Below are positions 51,790 to 59,240 of a stretch of 59,240 nucleotides of DNA, piece by piece. The position numbers were made by a program, and so were the translations under genes. Each line of letters begins with the position of its first letter. The first letter of the stretch is position 1. This stretch comes from Candidatus Acidiferrales bacterium. Its GTDB lineage: Bacteria; Acidobacteriota; Terriglobia; Acidiferrales; UBA7541. Where the stretch lies: the NCBI GenBank assembly GCA_030038535.1, contig JASHSV010000243.1, positions 1 through 59,240 of the forward strand, read 5' to 3'. The notes under the pieces were generated by a model. That model saw only the letters and a list, made by a program, of their open reading frames with translations. It was not told the origin of the DNA and ran no database searches.

Positions 51790-52391
51790 TGCCTAAATTC
51801 ACCGAAGAAGTGCTCGACAAAGAGCCCAAGATCGAATCCATCGCCGATGCCATGCGCCGCATCCTGGCCCAACTCGGCGACGATCCCGGCCGCCAGGGCC
51901 TGCGCCACACCCCCGAGCGTTTCGAGAAGGCCCTTCGCCATCTCACCAGTGGCTATCACCAGGACATCGAGAAGCTGCTCAATGGTGCGCTTTTCGACGT
52001 CCAGTACGACGAAATGGTAATCGTGCGCGATGTCGAGCTCTTCAGTCTGTGCGAGCACCACCTGCTGCCGTTCTTCGGCACCTGCCATGTGGCCTATCTG
52101 CCCAATCGCAAGGTCGTGGGTCTGAGCAAGATCCCGCGGCTGGTCAATATGTTTGCCCGCCGTTTGCAGGTGCAGGAACGGCTTACCAGCCAGATTGCCC
52201 ATGCGCTGATGGAGCACCTCGAGCCCCGCGGCGTCGGCGTGGTGATTGAAGCGCGGCACCTGTGCATGGCCATGCGCGGCGTCGAAAAGCAGCATTCCCA
52301 GACCGTCACCAGCGCCATGCTCGGCGAATTCCGCGAGAATGCCCGCGCCCGCGCTGAATTCCTCTCGCTTATCCGGAAGGAAAAGCCATAG
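51789..52391 (+). CDS. folE: GTP cyclohydrolase I
   Basis: 200 aa. FolE converts GTP to 7,8-dihydroneopterin triphosphate, the substrate of the PTPS-family enzymes encoded just before. Zinc ligands are the Cys and His of [13 protein letters not shown] and the later Cys in [31 protein letters not shown] is the conserved core, and [19 protein letters not shown] the N-terminal part. The decameric enzyme needs these segments and all are present. Starts at the ATG overlapping the previous stop codon. Confidence 0.93.
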   Translation: MPKFTEEVLDKEPKIESIADAMRRILAQLGDDPGRQGLRHTPERFEKALRHLTSGYHQDIEKLLNGALFDVQYDEMVIVRDVELFSLCEHHLLPFFGTCHVAYLPNRKVVGLSKIPRLVNMFARRLQVQERLTSQIAHALMEHLEPRGVGVVIEARHLCMAMRGVEKQHSQTVTSAMLGEFRENARARAEFLSLIRKEKP

Positions 52392-52496
52392 CGCGAGGCG
52401 CACTCGGGGCGCGGGAGCCTGCCGTTTGCTGCCACCCATCGCTGGCCTCAGGCCACTTGCCTGTCCCCTGCGCCCGAAAGTCTCTCAACTTGCCCC

Positions 52497-52527
52497 TTGC
52501 TTTCTGTTCGCTTTGTTGTGTTACACT
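52497..52527 (+). promoter_or_regulatory. probable promoter of rpsO-pnp
   Basis: TTGCTT at 52497-52502 and TACACT at 52522-52527, 19 bases apart, are 61 bases before the rpsO start, within a T-rich stretch. The spacer is longer than the ideal 17, so the call is tentative. Confidence 0.45.
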
Positions 52528-52587
52528 GAAAAGGACGAGTGAAGACGGAAAGAACGAGAGAGGGTCAGTCGGTTCAGGGGGAGGGGC

Positions 52588-52851
52588 ATGTTGATGGATG
52601 CTAAGGTCGCGTTGATCGAGCAATACCGGCAACATGCCAAGGACACAGGTTCTCCCGAAGTTCAAATTGCGCTGCTCAGCGAACGCATCAATTATCTGAC
52701 AGCCCACCTGAAGTCCCACGGAAAAGATCATGCATCGCGGCGCGGGCTCATCATGATGGTGAACAAGCGCCGCCGTTTGCTGGATTACCTGAATCGCCGC
52801 GACCCGGAACGGTATCGCGAGATTGTCGAACGCCTCAGCTTGCGCAAGTAG
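52588..52851 (+). CDS. rpsO: 30S ribosomal protein S15
   Basis: 87 aa, full length. [40 protein letters not shown] and [20 protein letters not shown] are the helices that contact 16S rRNA and the S6-S18 dimer. GGGGGAGGGG lies upstream of the first ATG; a second ATG two codons later is possible. Usual position upstream of pnp, as in many bacteria, with a 233-base leader between them. Confidence 0.95.
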   Translation: MLMDAKVALIEQYRQHAKDTGSPEVQIALLSERINYLTAHLKSHGKDHASRRGLIMMVNKRRRLLDYLNRRDPERYREIVERLSLRK

Positions 52852-53084
52852 CCGCGCGCCCTTCAACCGGGCTTCTGCGGTTCTCCCGCAACGACGCTCC
52901 GCTCCACGCTCCCTGCTGGGCTTCGTGGGCGAAGTGTAATCTGGGCGGCCCCGTATTTCCGGGGCGATGACCGCGCTCTTTAGTCCGCCTCTCCTTCCCA
53001 CTGTCTCCCGTCAATTGAAAACGAAAATGCGCGGCGCAGCCACGGGTCATCTCCGGGCCCGCCGCCACAAAAGGAAAACTCGAA

Positions 53085-55226
53085 ATGCGTCATCAAGTAT
53101 CTCTCGAATTGGGCGGACGTACTCTGACCCTCGAAACCGGCCACGTGGCCAAGCAGGCCAACGGCGCCATCTGGGCGCGCTATGGCGACACGGTCGTGCT
53201 CGTCTCCGCCTGTATGGATTCCAAAGCCACCGACAAGGATTTTCTCCCCCTCACCGTGGACTACCGCGAGTACACCTACTCCGCGGGCAAAATCCCCGGC
53301 GGCTTTTTCAAGCGCGAAGGGCGTCCCTCTGAGCGCGAAATTCTCACCTCGCGAATGATTGACCGTCCGCTGCGCCCGCTCTTTCCAGAAGGCTGGAACC
53401 GCGAGACGCAGGTCATCGCCATGGTGCTTTCTGCTGACAGCCAGAACGATCCGGACATGGTGGCCATCACTGCGGCCTCTGCCGCGGCCTTCTGCTCCGA
53501 TCTTCCGTTTCACACGCCCGTGGCCGCTGTCCGCATCGGCCAGCTCGACGGCAAACTTATCGCCAATCCCACCTACGAGGAGCAGAAGACGAGTTCGCTG
53601 AACATCGTCGTCGTCGCATCCGACGAGGCCATCGTCATGGTCGAAGCCGGGGCCGTGGAAGTCAGCGAAGAGACCGTGGCCGACGCGCTCGAATTCGGCC
53701 ATCGCGAGGCGCGCCGCATTATCGCCGCCATCCGCGAGCTGCACGACAAGCTGGACGTCAAGAAAGTGGAAGTCACCCCCCCGGCGTTTGACGAAGCCCT
53801 GTACGGCGAAATCAAAACAAAATGGGGCGAGCGGCTCCACGACGCGCTCGACACCGCCCGGCACCCGAAGAAAGAAAGCTACGGCCTGATCGACTCCATC
53901 GCCAAGGAGATCTTCGATTCCATTCCCGCGGCAGACGCCGAGAAGCGCAAGCTCGCCGGACGGGCTTTCGAGCGCCTGCGCGAGCATTACTTCCGCGACG
54001 ACATGCTGCACCGCCGTCGCCGTCCGGACGCTCGCGCCTTTGACCAGATTCGTCCCATTACCTGCGAAATCGGCGTGCTGCCGCGCACGCACGGCTCTGC
54101 GCTTTTCACTCGCGGCGAAACGCAGGCCCTCGGCACGCTCACCCTGGGCACCAAGGAAGACATGCAGCGCCTCGACCTGCTCTTCGAGACCGATACCTTC
54201 AAGCGCTTCATGCTCCATTACAACTTTCCGCCGTTCAGCGTCGGCGAGGTCAAATTCATGCGCGGGCCCGGCCGCCGGGAAATCGGCCACGGCGCGCTGG
54301 CCGAACGCGCCATCGCCAGTCTGCTCCCCGGCGACGATACGTTCCCCTACGCCATGCGCATCGTTTCCGACATTCTCGAGTCCAACGGCTCCTCTTCGAT
54401 GGCCACGGTCTGCGCCGGCACTCTCGCCTTGCTCGACGCTGGCGTGCCGCTCCGCGCGCCCTGCGCCGGTATCGCCATGGGCCTCGTCGTGGAAGGCTCC
54501 GACTATGCCATCCTCACCGACATCGCCGGCGCCGAAGACCATTACGGCGACATGGACTTCAAGGTCGCCGGCACTAGCAAGGGCATCACCGCGCTGCAGA
54601 TGGACATCAAGGTCAGCGGCGTGACCATTGCCATGATGCGCGAGGCGCTGGCCCAGGCCCGCAAAGCACGCCTGGAAATCCTCGAGATCATGGCCGGAAC
54701 CATTACCGAGCCGCGTCCGGCGCTTTCGCCCTACGCCCCGCGCTTGTTCATGCTGCAGATTCCCGTGGACAAGATTCGCGACCTCATCGGCCCCGGCGGC
54801 AAGAAAATCCGCTCCATCACTGAAACCACTGGCGCCAAGATCGACGTCATGGACGATGGCAAGGTTCACGTCTTTTCCACCGACGGCCCGGCCGGCGAAG
54901 AGGCCGTGCGACTGATTCGCGAAATCACCGCCACCGCCGAGGTCGGCAAAACCTATCTCGGCACCGTCACGCGCATCGCCGAGTTCGGCGCCTTTGTGGA
55001 GATTTTTCCCGGCACCGACGGCCTGCTCCATATCAGCGAAATTTCCGAGCAGCGCATCCGCGCCGTCCGCGATGAGTTGAAGGAAGGCGACCAGGTGCTG
55101 GTGAAAGTTCTGGCTATCGAGGGCAACAAGATTCGCCTTTCGCGGAAGGCAATTCTCCGCGAGCAGCGCGAAAAAATGCGCCAGGGCCAAACCCCTGGCC
55201 ACGGCGGCGGCGAAGGCCACTCCTGA
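53085..55226 (+). CDS. pnp: polynucleotide phosphorylase
   Basis: 713 aa, the 3'-to-5' phosphorolytic exoribonuclease and degradosome partner. Two RNase PH domains (about 8-145 and 310-540) are joined by the helical PNPase domain. The second PH domain has the catalytic Asp residues in AILTDIAGAEDHYGDMDFKV. The KH domain includes IGPGGKKIRSITE, and the S1 domain follows (GKTYLGTVTRIAEFGAFVEI, then EGDQVLVKVLAIEGNKIRLS). Gly- and His-rich C-terminal end. It lies after rpsO; in E. coli the pnp leader is a target for autoregulation, which I cannot confirm here. Confidence 0.95.
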   Translation: MRHQVSLELGGRTLTLETGHVAKQANGAIWARYGDTVVLVSACMDSKATDKDFLPLTVDYREYTYSAGKIPGGFFKREGRPSEREILTSRMIDRPLRPLFPEGWNRETQVIAMVLSADSQNDPDMVAITAASAAAFCSDLPFHTPVAAVRIGQLDGKLIANPTYEEQKTSSLNIVVVASDEAIVMVEAGAVEVSEETVADALEFGHREARRIIAAIRELHDKLDVKKVEVTPPAFDEALYGEIKTKWGERLHDALDTARHPKKESYGLIDSIAKEIFDSIPAADAEKRKLAGRAFERLREHYFRDDMLHRRRRPDARAFDQIRPITCEIGVLPRTHGSALFTRGETQALGTLTLGTKEDMQRLDLLFETDTFKRFMLHYNFPPFSVGEVKFMRGPGRREIGHGALAERAIASLLPGDDTFPYAMRIVSDILESNGSSSMATVCAGTLALLDAGVPLRAPCAGIAMGLVVEGSDYAILTDIAGAEDHYGDMDFKVAGTSKGITALQMDIKVSGVTIAMMREALAQARKARLEILEIMAGTITEPRPALSPYAPRLFMLQIPVDKIRDLIGPGGKKIRSITETTGAKIDVMDDGKVHVFSTDGPAGEEAVRLIREITATAEVGKTYLGTVTRIAEFGAFVEIFPGTDGLLHISEISEQRIRAVRDELKEGDQVLVKVLAIEGNKIRLSRKAILREQREKMRQGQTPGHGGGEGHS

Positions 55227-55343
55227 CGGCGTGGCCTAGCCTCTACCGATCCCGAGTTTTCTTCATGGGGTTTCAGGACCTAGGGACGGAATTCGTGCTG
55301 CCGCCTCGGGCCGATTTTCCACGCCCCGATATGCTCGCGCGCC

Positions 55344-57107
55344 TTATTGCAAAGCCGCGTTGAGCGGGCTCGGATCATCCAGCATCAGCCAAGTCACCAC
55401 CGAAAGTGGCAGGCTGCCGTACGAAATCAGCCGGTCGTGAAAATCGCCCAGCCGGAAATTCGGACCCCGCTGGTCGCGATAGCGGCCCAGCAGATTCATG
55501 ATCTGCCATTTTCCGACCATGTAGGTGATTTTCTGCGTTGGCGACGATGCCGCGCCCGCCGCTTCGCCCTCCGCCGCTTCACGGTCCAGCCCGCCTGCTT
55601 CCATGAAGTATCGGACCGCCTGCTCAAACGTCCATTTGCCCGTGTGCAGGTTCACATCCACGCCGATTCGCGCCCCACGATATCGCGAGAGCCGCAGGAT
55701 TTGTCCCTGCGCCGCAGAATTTTCCGGATAGAGTCCCGTGCGCATCAGCATTTCTTCCGTATACAGCGCCCAGCCCTCGACAAAGACGCCGTCGTCGTGA
55801 TGCCGCCGGATTTCGTCATCCAGATGATTGGCGATGGAAATCTGCAGGAAGTGTCCCGGTATTCCCTCGTGCCCCAGGATCGGCCGCGGGTCCTCGATCG
55901 CCGCGCGAATGTAGAAATTGCGACTCTTCGGCTCGTAGGTGGGAATGAAATAAAACCCGCTCGCATCCTTGTCATATACGCCCGGCGCGTTCATGAATCC
56001 GCCCGGGCTCGTCGGCTTGAACGCCTCCGGAAGCTGCCGGATCAGGAACGGTCCCAGATACGGCGGCAGCGTGACGAGCCTTCGATCCTTCAAGAACCGG
56101 ATCATCTCCGCCTCGCGGCTCTGGTATGCAGCGAGAAACGCTTGTTGGTCCGCTGGAATGGATTTTGCGCGCGCAGGATTCGGATCCGCCAGCGATGGGT
56201 CTGGCAGCAGCGATTCGAGCCCGCGATAGCGCGCCAGCTCCGCCTGCCCCAGCATGGCTACTTGTTCGGCATCGAGCGGCAGCAGATAACCGTGCTTCAG
56301 AAGGTAGTTGTAGTTGGCCTCGCCCATCGGTTTGAACTCGACCATGCCCGGCGAACCCTTTTCGAGCCAATCCGCGTAGCCGTGAATCGCCGCGAGCGCC
56401 GCGTCGCGCGCACGCACCAGTCCGTCGCGTTCGGCGGGCGACAAATCGCCGGCCAGCGTCATCAGGCTCTCGTTCAGCAGCGGATCAATCGACCGCGCGG
56501 AGTCAATCGCCAGTTGCGCGTACAGCCGCACCGGGCTGTGCAGGTTCTTTCGTCCCTTCTCCAGCATCGCGGGCATGGCCCGCAGCCGCGCGGTAGCGGA
56601 AAGCGCGCGGTTTCGCGGCGTGTCGTAGTCCTTCTTCAGCAGCGAAAAAATGGCATTCGAGCATTCGTCCACGTAGGTTTGCGGATTCGTATGCTCGAAA
56701 TCCAGCACGCGGTCGAAGAACTCCGTGCCCTCCAGTTCCGCGCGGAATAGCAGCCAGTCCGCGCGATCATCTTTGGGCCAGCCGCTCGTTTCCATCGCGC
56801 GAACGCGTTCCACCAGTTCGCGCGTATGCCCGCGCCGCTCCGCGATGGCCGTTTCCGAGTAGTCCGTGAGTTCGGCGTCGCGAGTGTGTAGTCCCTGGTC
56901 GCTGGTCTCCACCGGGTAATTCACCGTTCTCCAGCGGTAGTATTCCGAAGCGAGCGACCGCAGCTCCTCCGGCGATCCCGCCGCTCCGCTGTGGTAGCCG
57001 CGATCCGTCCCGAAGCTTCGGGACTCCCGGCCGTCGGCCTCTCCGTGCGCCATCCACACCCCCGGCAAGATCAGCAGCGCAACCACGCACCAGCGTATCG
57101 CTCTCAT
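55344..57107 (-). CDS. exported DUF885 family (predicted peptidase) protein
   Basis: 587 aa from the ATG at 57107, which has GGGGGA upstream. A signal peptide (about 1-24, AIRWCVVALLILPGVWMAHG) precedes the DUF885 domain. The putative zinc site is GHEGIPGHFLQ, the HExxPGH form typical of this family, with PFFVEGWALYTEEM-like VFVEGWALYTEEMLMRTG later. Residues after the signal peptide (ESRSFGT) are encoded by a 16-bp palindrome found elsewhere as an intergenic repeat. Family members are unstudied metallopeptidase-like proteins, often outer-membrane or periplasmic. Confidence 0.85.
   Translation of the reverse strand: MRAIRWCVVALLILPGVWMAHGEADGRESRSFGTDRGYHSGAAGSPEELRSLASEYYRWRTVNYPVETSDQGLHTRDAELTDYSETAIAERRGHTRELVERVRAMETSGWPKDDRADWLLFRAELEGTEFFDRVLDFEHTNPQTYVDECSNAIFSLLKKDYDTPRNRALSATARLRAMPAMLEKGRKNLHSPVRLYAQLAIDSARSIDPLLNESLMTLAGDLSPAERDGLVRARDAALAAIHGYADWLEKGSPGMVEFKPMGEANYNYLLKHGYLLPLDAEQVAMLGQAELARYRGLESLLPDPSLADPNPARAKSIPADQQAFLAAYQSREAEMIRFLKDRRLVTLPPYLGPFLIRQLPEAFKPTSPGGFMNAPGVYDKDASGFYFIPTYEPKSRNFYIRAAIEDPRPILGHEGIPGHFLQISIANHLDDEIRRHHDDGVFVEGWALYTEEMLMRTGLYPENSAAQGQILRLSRYRGARIGVDVNLHTGKWTFEQAVRYFMEAGGLDREAAEGEAAGAASSPTQKITYMVGKWQIMNLLGRYRDQRGPNFRLGDFHDRLISYGSLPLSVVTWLMLDDPSPLNAALQ
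57008..57023. repeat. 16-bp palindrome, copy 3, inside a coding region
   Basis: Exact TCCCGAAGCTTCGGGA, in frame in the DUF885 gene just after the signal peptide. It forms an 18-bp perfect palindrome when the flanking G and C are counted (57007-57024). Confidence 0.8.
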
Positions 57108-57193
57108 GGATTCCCCCGCGTCGTGGCGCACACGTTACGCCAGCACGAGGGACGCGGCAAGTGCTCACGCCGTTCCGAGTTTTTGCCGCGGAC

Positions 57194-58525
57194 TCAGGGC
57201 GCGGGTTTCAATACAAAGTCGCCGGTTCGGTCGCCGGGCGCGATCGCCCAGCCGGCATGGAGATCCAGCGTGCAGCCGTCGAGCTTCAGCGGACGCTCCT
57301 GTGCATTCGCAGGCGCGGGAATCTGCGCCCGCACGATCATTCCTTTCTCCCGCACCAGCACCGCGCCATCCTTGCATTCGAGCACGCCCCATTCGTCGGA
57401 CACCTTCGCCGGCGTATAGAGCGTCAGGTCGCTATCGAGCGAAATCACATTGTTCGGATCAAACGAATATCCAAAATTCCCGGCGACCGGGAGCCGCAGC
57501 ACCGGACCGTCCACAAAACGCGCGCGTGCCGCAGCAATAATTGCCTTCTCATGCTCCTCGCGCTCCGTCTCGCGCGCAATGAGTTCGCCGCCGTTGTAGT
57601 CTGCCAGCCGTGCCTTGACCGCCTCTTCCGTTGGTTGTGCGGGCGTAATCCCGTACGCGCGGGCCAGCAGCGCTCCGAAATCCGAGTCTGGCGTCAACCC
57701 TTTCCTCCACGGCTGTCCGCTGGCGGGCTCTGCCGCAAAATCCAGCAGCGCTCCATATGCCGGGCCGGACACATACGCAAACGACCGCGCGTAGCTCTTC
57801 CGCTTTGGCCCCCCGCGCAGCGCCGCAAGCGCCGCATCCCGCATTTCTGCCGGCAGCGGATTGGCCAGCCGTTCGCCCGTGTATTCTGCCAGCCCTTCAT
57901 TCATTTCCAGCGCGACTTCTCTTTCCGCCGCTCCGGGAAAAACGTTCCGCCGCCAGGCGCGAAAAAGGAGCGCATCCGTTATCGCCCGATGTCTTTTTTT
58001 CTTGTCGGCCGGTTCCGCCAGCGCCAGCTCCAGCGCCCGCCATTCCAGCTCCAGCCAGATGCGGCCATCGCGTGTGTCGAGCTGGCTGTTCAACGCATCG
58101 CGTGCCGGCAGTCCCAATTGTGCCTGCACGCGGTGGAAGCACTCGTGCATCATCAGCGCCTCGCGGTCGCGAGGATAGATCGGAACCGGCCACAGGATCA
58201 TCGTCCAGCGCACACCCGCCCATTCGGCCGAAGTATTCGCCGCAGCGACTTCCGCCGGCAGCCTTCCCGTCCACACCGCGCCCTGTCGCTTGAGTTTTCC
58301 TTCCGCATCCGCCTGGTTGGCCACTACTTCGCTCGTCGCCGGATCGACAAACATCATCGGCCCGTAGAGCGCCACTCCCCACAGCCGTCCTCCATCCGCC
58401 GCGGAGAGGCTTCGCGCCTCTTCGAAATACTTCGCCGCTCTGTCCGTATCAATCGGCGCCGTCTGTGCGCCGGCACAGACAGCGCACCCCAGCAGGAACA
58501 CCATCAAAAGCGACGATCTTCGCAT
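57194..58525 (-). CDS. exported protein with HExxH-type motif, unknown function
   Basis: 443 aa from the ATG at 58525 with a clear signal peptide (SSLLMVFLLGCAVCAGAQ). At about residue 130 LMMHECFHRVQAQLG holds HECFH, a possible zinc-protease HExxH motif, followed by ELEWRALELALAE with candidate third ligand Glu. The C-terminal part is beta-rich (LRLPVAGNFGYSFDPNNVIS, GAVLVREKGMIVRAQIPAP). I do not recognise the family. It runs in the same direction as murA and the DUF885 gene, but a gap of 76 bases to murA makes shared transcription uncertain. Confidence 0.6.
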   Translation of the reverse strand: MRRSSLLMVFLLGCAVCAGAQTAPIDTDRAAKYFEEARSLSAADGGRLWGVALYGPMMFVDPATSEVVANQADAEGKLKRQGAVWTGRLPAEVAAANTSAEWAGVRWTMILWPVPIYPRDREALMMHECFHRVQAQLGLPARDALNSQLDTRDGRIWLELEWRALELALAEPADKKKRHRAITDALLFRAWRRNVFPGAAEREVALEMNEGLAEYTGERLANPLPAEMRDAALAALRGGPKRKSYARSFAYVSGPAYGALLDFAAEPASGQPWRKGLTPDSDFGALLARAYGITPAQPTEEAVKARLADYNGGELIARETEREEHEKAIIAAARARFVDGPVLRLPVAGNFGYSFDPNNVISLDSDLTLYTPAKVSDEWGVLECKDGAVLVREKGMIVRAQIPAPANAQERPLKLDGCTLDLHAGWAIAPGDRTGDFVLKPAP

Positions 58526-58601
58526 GCTTACACGACCCCCGCAGTTCGTTCGTAGGATTTGGACGGCCGAGCAGGGGAATCGTCTCGCGTTCGCGCGCCG
58601 G

Positions 58602-59240
58602 CTAGGAAACGCGGCGAATCCGGGCGCCCAGTTTCGACAGCTTTTCTTCAATCCGTTCATACCCGCGGTCGATGTGATAGACGCGGTCCACCACTGTCTC
58701 GCCCCGCGCCACCAGCGCCGCGAGCACCAGCCCTGCGCTGGCCCGCAGATCCGATGCCATCACCGCGGTTCCCATCAGCCGCGACGGCCCGCGCACCACG
58801 GCGCGCCGTCCTTCGATCGCAATGTCGGCGCCCATTCGCGTCATTTCGCTCGCGTGCAGGAACCGGTTCTCGAAAATCGTTTCCGTGATCACCGACGTGC
58901 CGTCTGCCTGCGTTGCCAGCGCCATGTACTGCGCCTGCATGTCCGTTGGAAAGCCCGGATATTCCTGCGTGGTTACGTCCGCCGGAGCCGCCTGCCCGCT
59001 TCCCTCAACGCACAATGTTCCCGGCTCAAACGTATCGATCGCCGCGCCCGTTTCGCTCAGTTTCGCGATCACCGCCGCCACGTGCGTCGCCTCCGCTCGC
59101 GTGATCCGTACCTTGCCGCCTGTGATCGCCACGGCGGCCAGCAGCGTTCCGGTCTCAATCCGGTCCGGAATCACGCTGTGCTCAGCGCCTCCCAGCCGTC
59201 CCACTCCCTCGACGCGAATCGTTGCCGTTCCCGCGCCCTC
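58602..59240 (-). CDS. murA: UDP-N-acetylglucosamine 1-carboxyvinyltransferase (MurA), C-terminal fragment
   Basis: The last 212 residues of MurA; the gene begins beyond the window's end, in frame to base 59240. The fragment begins GTATIRVEGVGRLGGAEHSV, and shows PDRIETGTLLAAVAITGG, EYPGFPTDMQAQYMALATQA, ENRFLHASEMTRMGADI, LRASAGLVLAALVARGETV and a C-terminal HIDRGYERIEEKLSKLGARI, all conserved in MurA. MurA makes UDP-GlcNAc-enolpyruvate in the first committed step of peptidoglycan synthesis. The catalytic Cys loop lies in the missing N-terminal half. murZ is the alternative paralogue name. Confidence 0.92.
   Translation of the reverse strand, partial: EGAGTATIRVEGVGRLGGAEHSVIPDRIETGTLLAAVAITGGKVRITRAEATHVAAVIAKLSETGAAIDTFEPGTLCVEGSGQAAPADVTTQEYPGFPTDMQAQYMALATQADGTSVITETIFENRFLHASEMTRMGADIAIEGRRAVVRGPSRLMGTAVMASDLRASAGLVLAALVARGETVVDRVYHIDRGYERIEEKLSKLGARIRRVS

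Noticed and set aside
52980-55220. Very long open frame antisense to pnp
   Set aside because: The sense strand is a complete PNPase with all motifs; long antisense frames are expected in high-GC coding DNA. The same applies to antisense frames over the CheA genes, the ABC permease and the GT2 gene.
1-59240. Mobile elements, CRISPR arrays, tRNA and rRNA genes
   Set aside because: Looked for transposase-like proteins, regularly spaced repeats and rRNA or tRNA signatures; none found by eye. A tRNAscan or repeat search could still find weak cases.

Overview
The window is high-GC, densely packed bacterial chromosome from what looks like a diderm soil-type bacterium. My best guess is an acidobacterium. 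This is inferred from the mix of a bacillithiol deacetylase (bshB1), a bactofilin, an RskA-type anti-sigma factor, a small secreted TonB-C protein, DUF885 and M48 exported proteins and two large chemosensory clusters; no 16S gene is present to prove it. I see no transposase, integrase, phage gene, CRISPR array, rRNA or tRNA.

Layout. 1-3.65 kb (+): the 3' end of nuoI, then galT, a YdcF/DUF218 membrane protein, a bactofilin and a methyltransferase-like protein. 3.7-13.1 kb: mixed single genes, namely a membrane Ig-like protein, a HAD/MPGP-family protein with a degenerate active site, DedA, an M48 metalloprotease with a Gln-rich segment, small unknowns, bshB1, an ECF sigma/anti-sigma pair, an exported glyoxalase-like protein and a lipocalin/CrtC-like exported protein. 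13.2-21.7 kb: a surface-glycan cluster with a GT-C membrane protein, a methyltransferase-remnant/GT2 fusion, a fatty acid desaturase, two methyltransferases and the GDP-L-fucose pair fcl-gmd. 21.7-24.9 kb (-): a MacB/FtsX-type ABC exporter.

25.3-33.4 kb (+) is chemosensory cluster 1: TonB-C protein, MCP, CheW, CheR, CheA, CheB, CheY, CheX. 33.6-35.2 kb holds a GlsB/YeaQ membrane protein, a frameshifted VOC gene and an exported unknown. 35.4-49.0 kb (-) is chemosensory cluster 2. In transcription order it encodes a small PilZ-like protein, a 582-aa unknown, a pseudo-receiver/pseudo-DHp protein, CheW, an MCP without a sensory domain, CheR, a CheA-receiver (FrzE-like) fusion, CheB, two more CheW-like proteins, a pseudo-receiver-PATAN protein, a receiver-coiled-coil protein and a PilZ protein. 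No lone cheY, cheX, cheC or cheD is in it, and most of its genes overlap by four bases, so it reads as one pathway. Its outputs (PilZ, PATAN, receiver-coiled coil) suggest control of surface motility, polarity or c-di-GMP behaviour rather than a flagellar switch. This is the best candidate in the window for an undescribed system.

49.3-55.2 kb: TlpA-like thioredoxin, a GT2, two tandem 6-pyruvoyl-tetrahydropterin synthase (QueD-family) genes overlapping into folE, then rpsO-pnp. 55.3-59.2 kb (-): a DUF885 protein, an exported protein with an HExxH-type motif, and the 3' part of murA.

Non-coding structure of note: an exact 16-bp palindrome TCCCGAAGCTTCGGGA occurs three times (once inside a coding region), with a degenerate fourth copy; palindrome plus GAAAA-rich tracts flank the sigma/anti-sigma pair; and paired CTGAGAC heptamers lie in the same relative orientation upstream of both chemosensory clusters.
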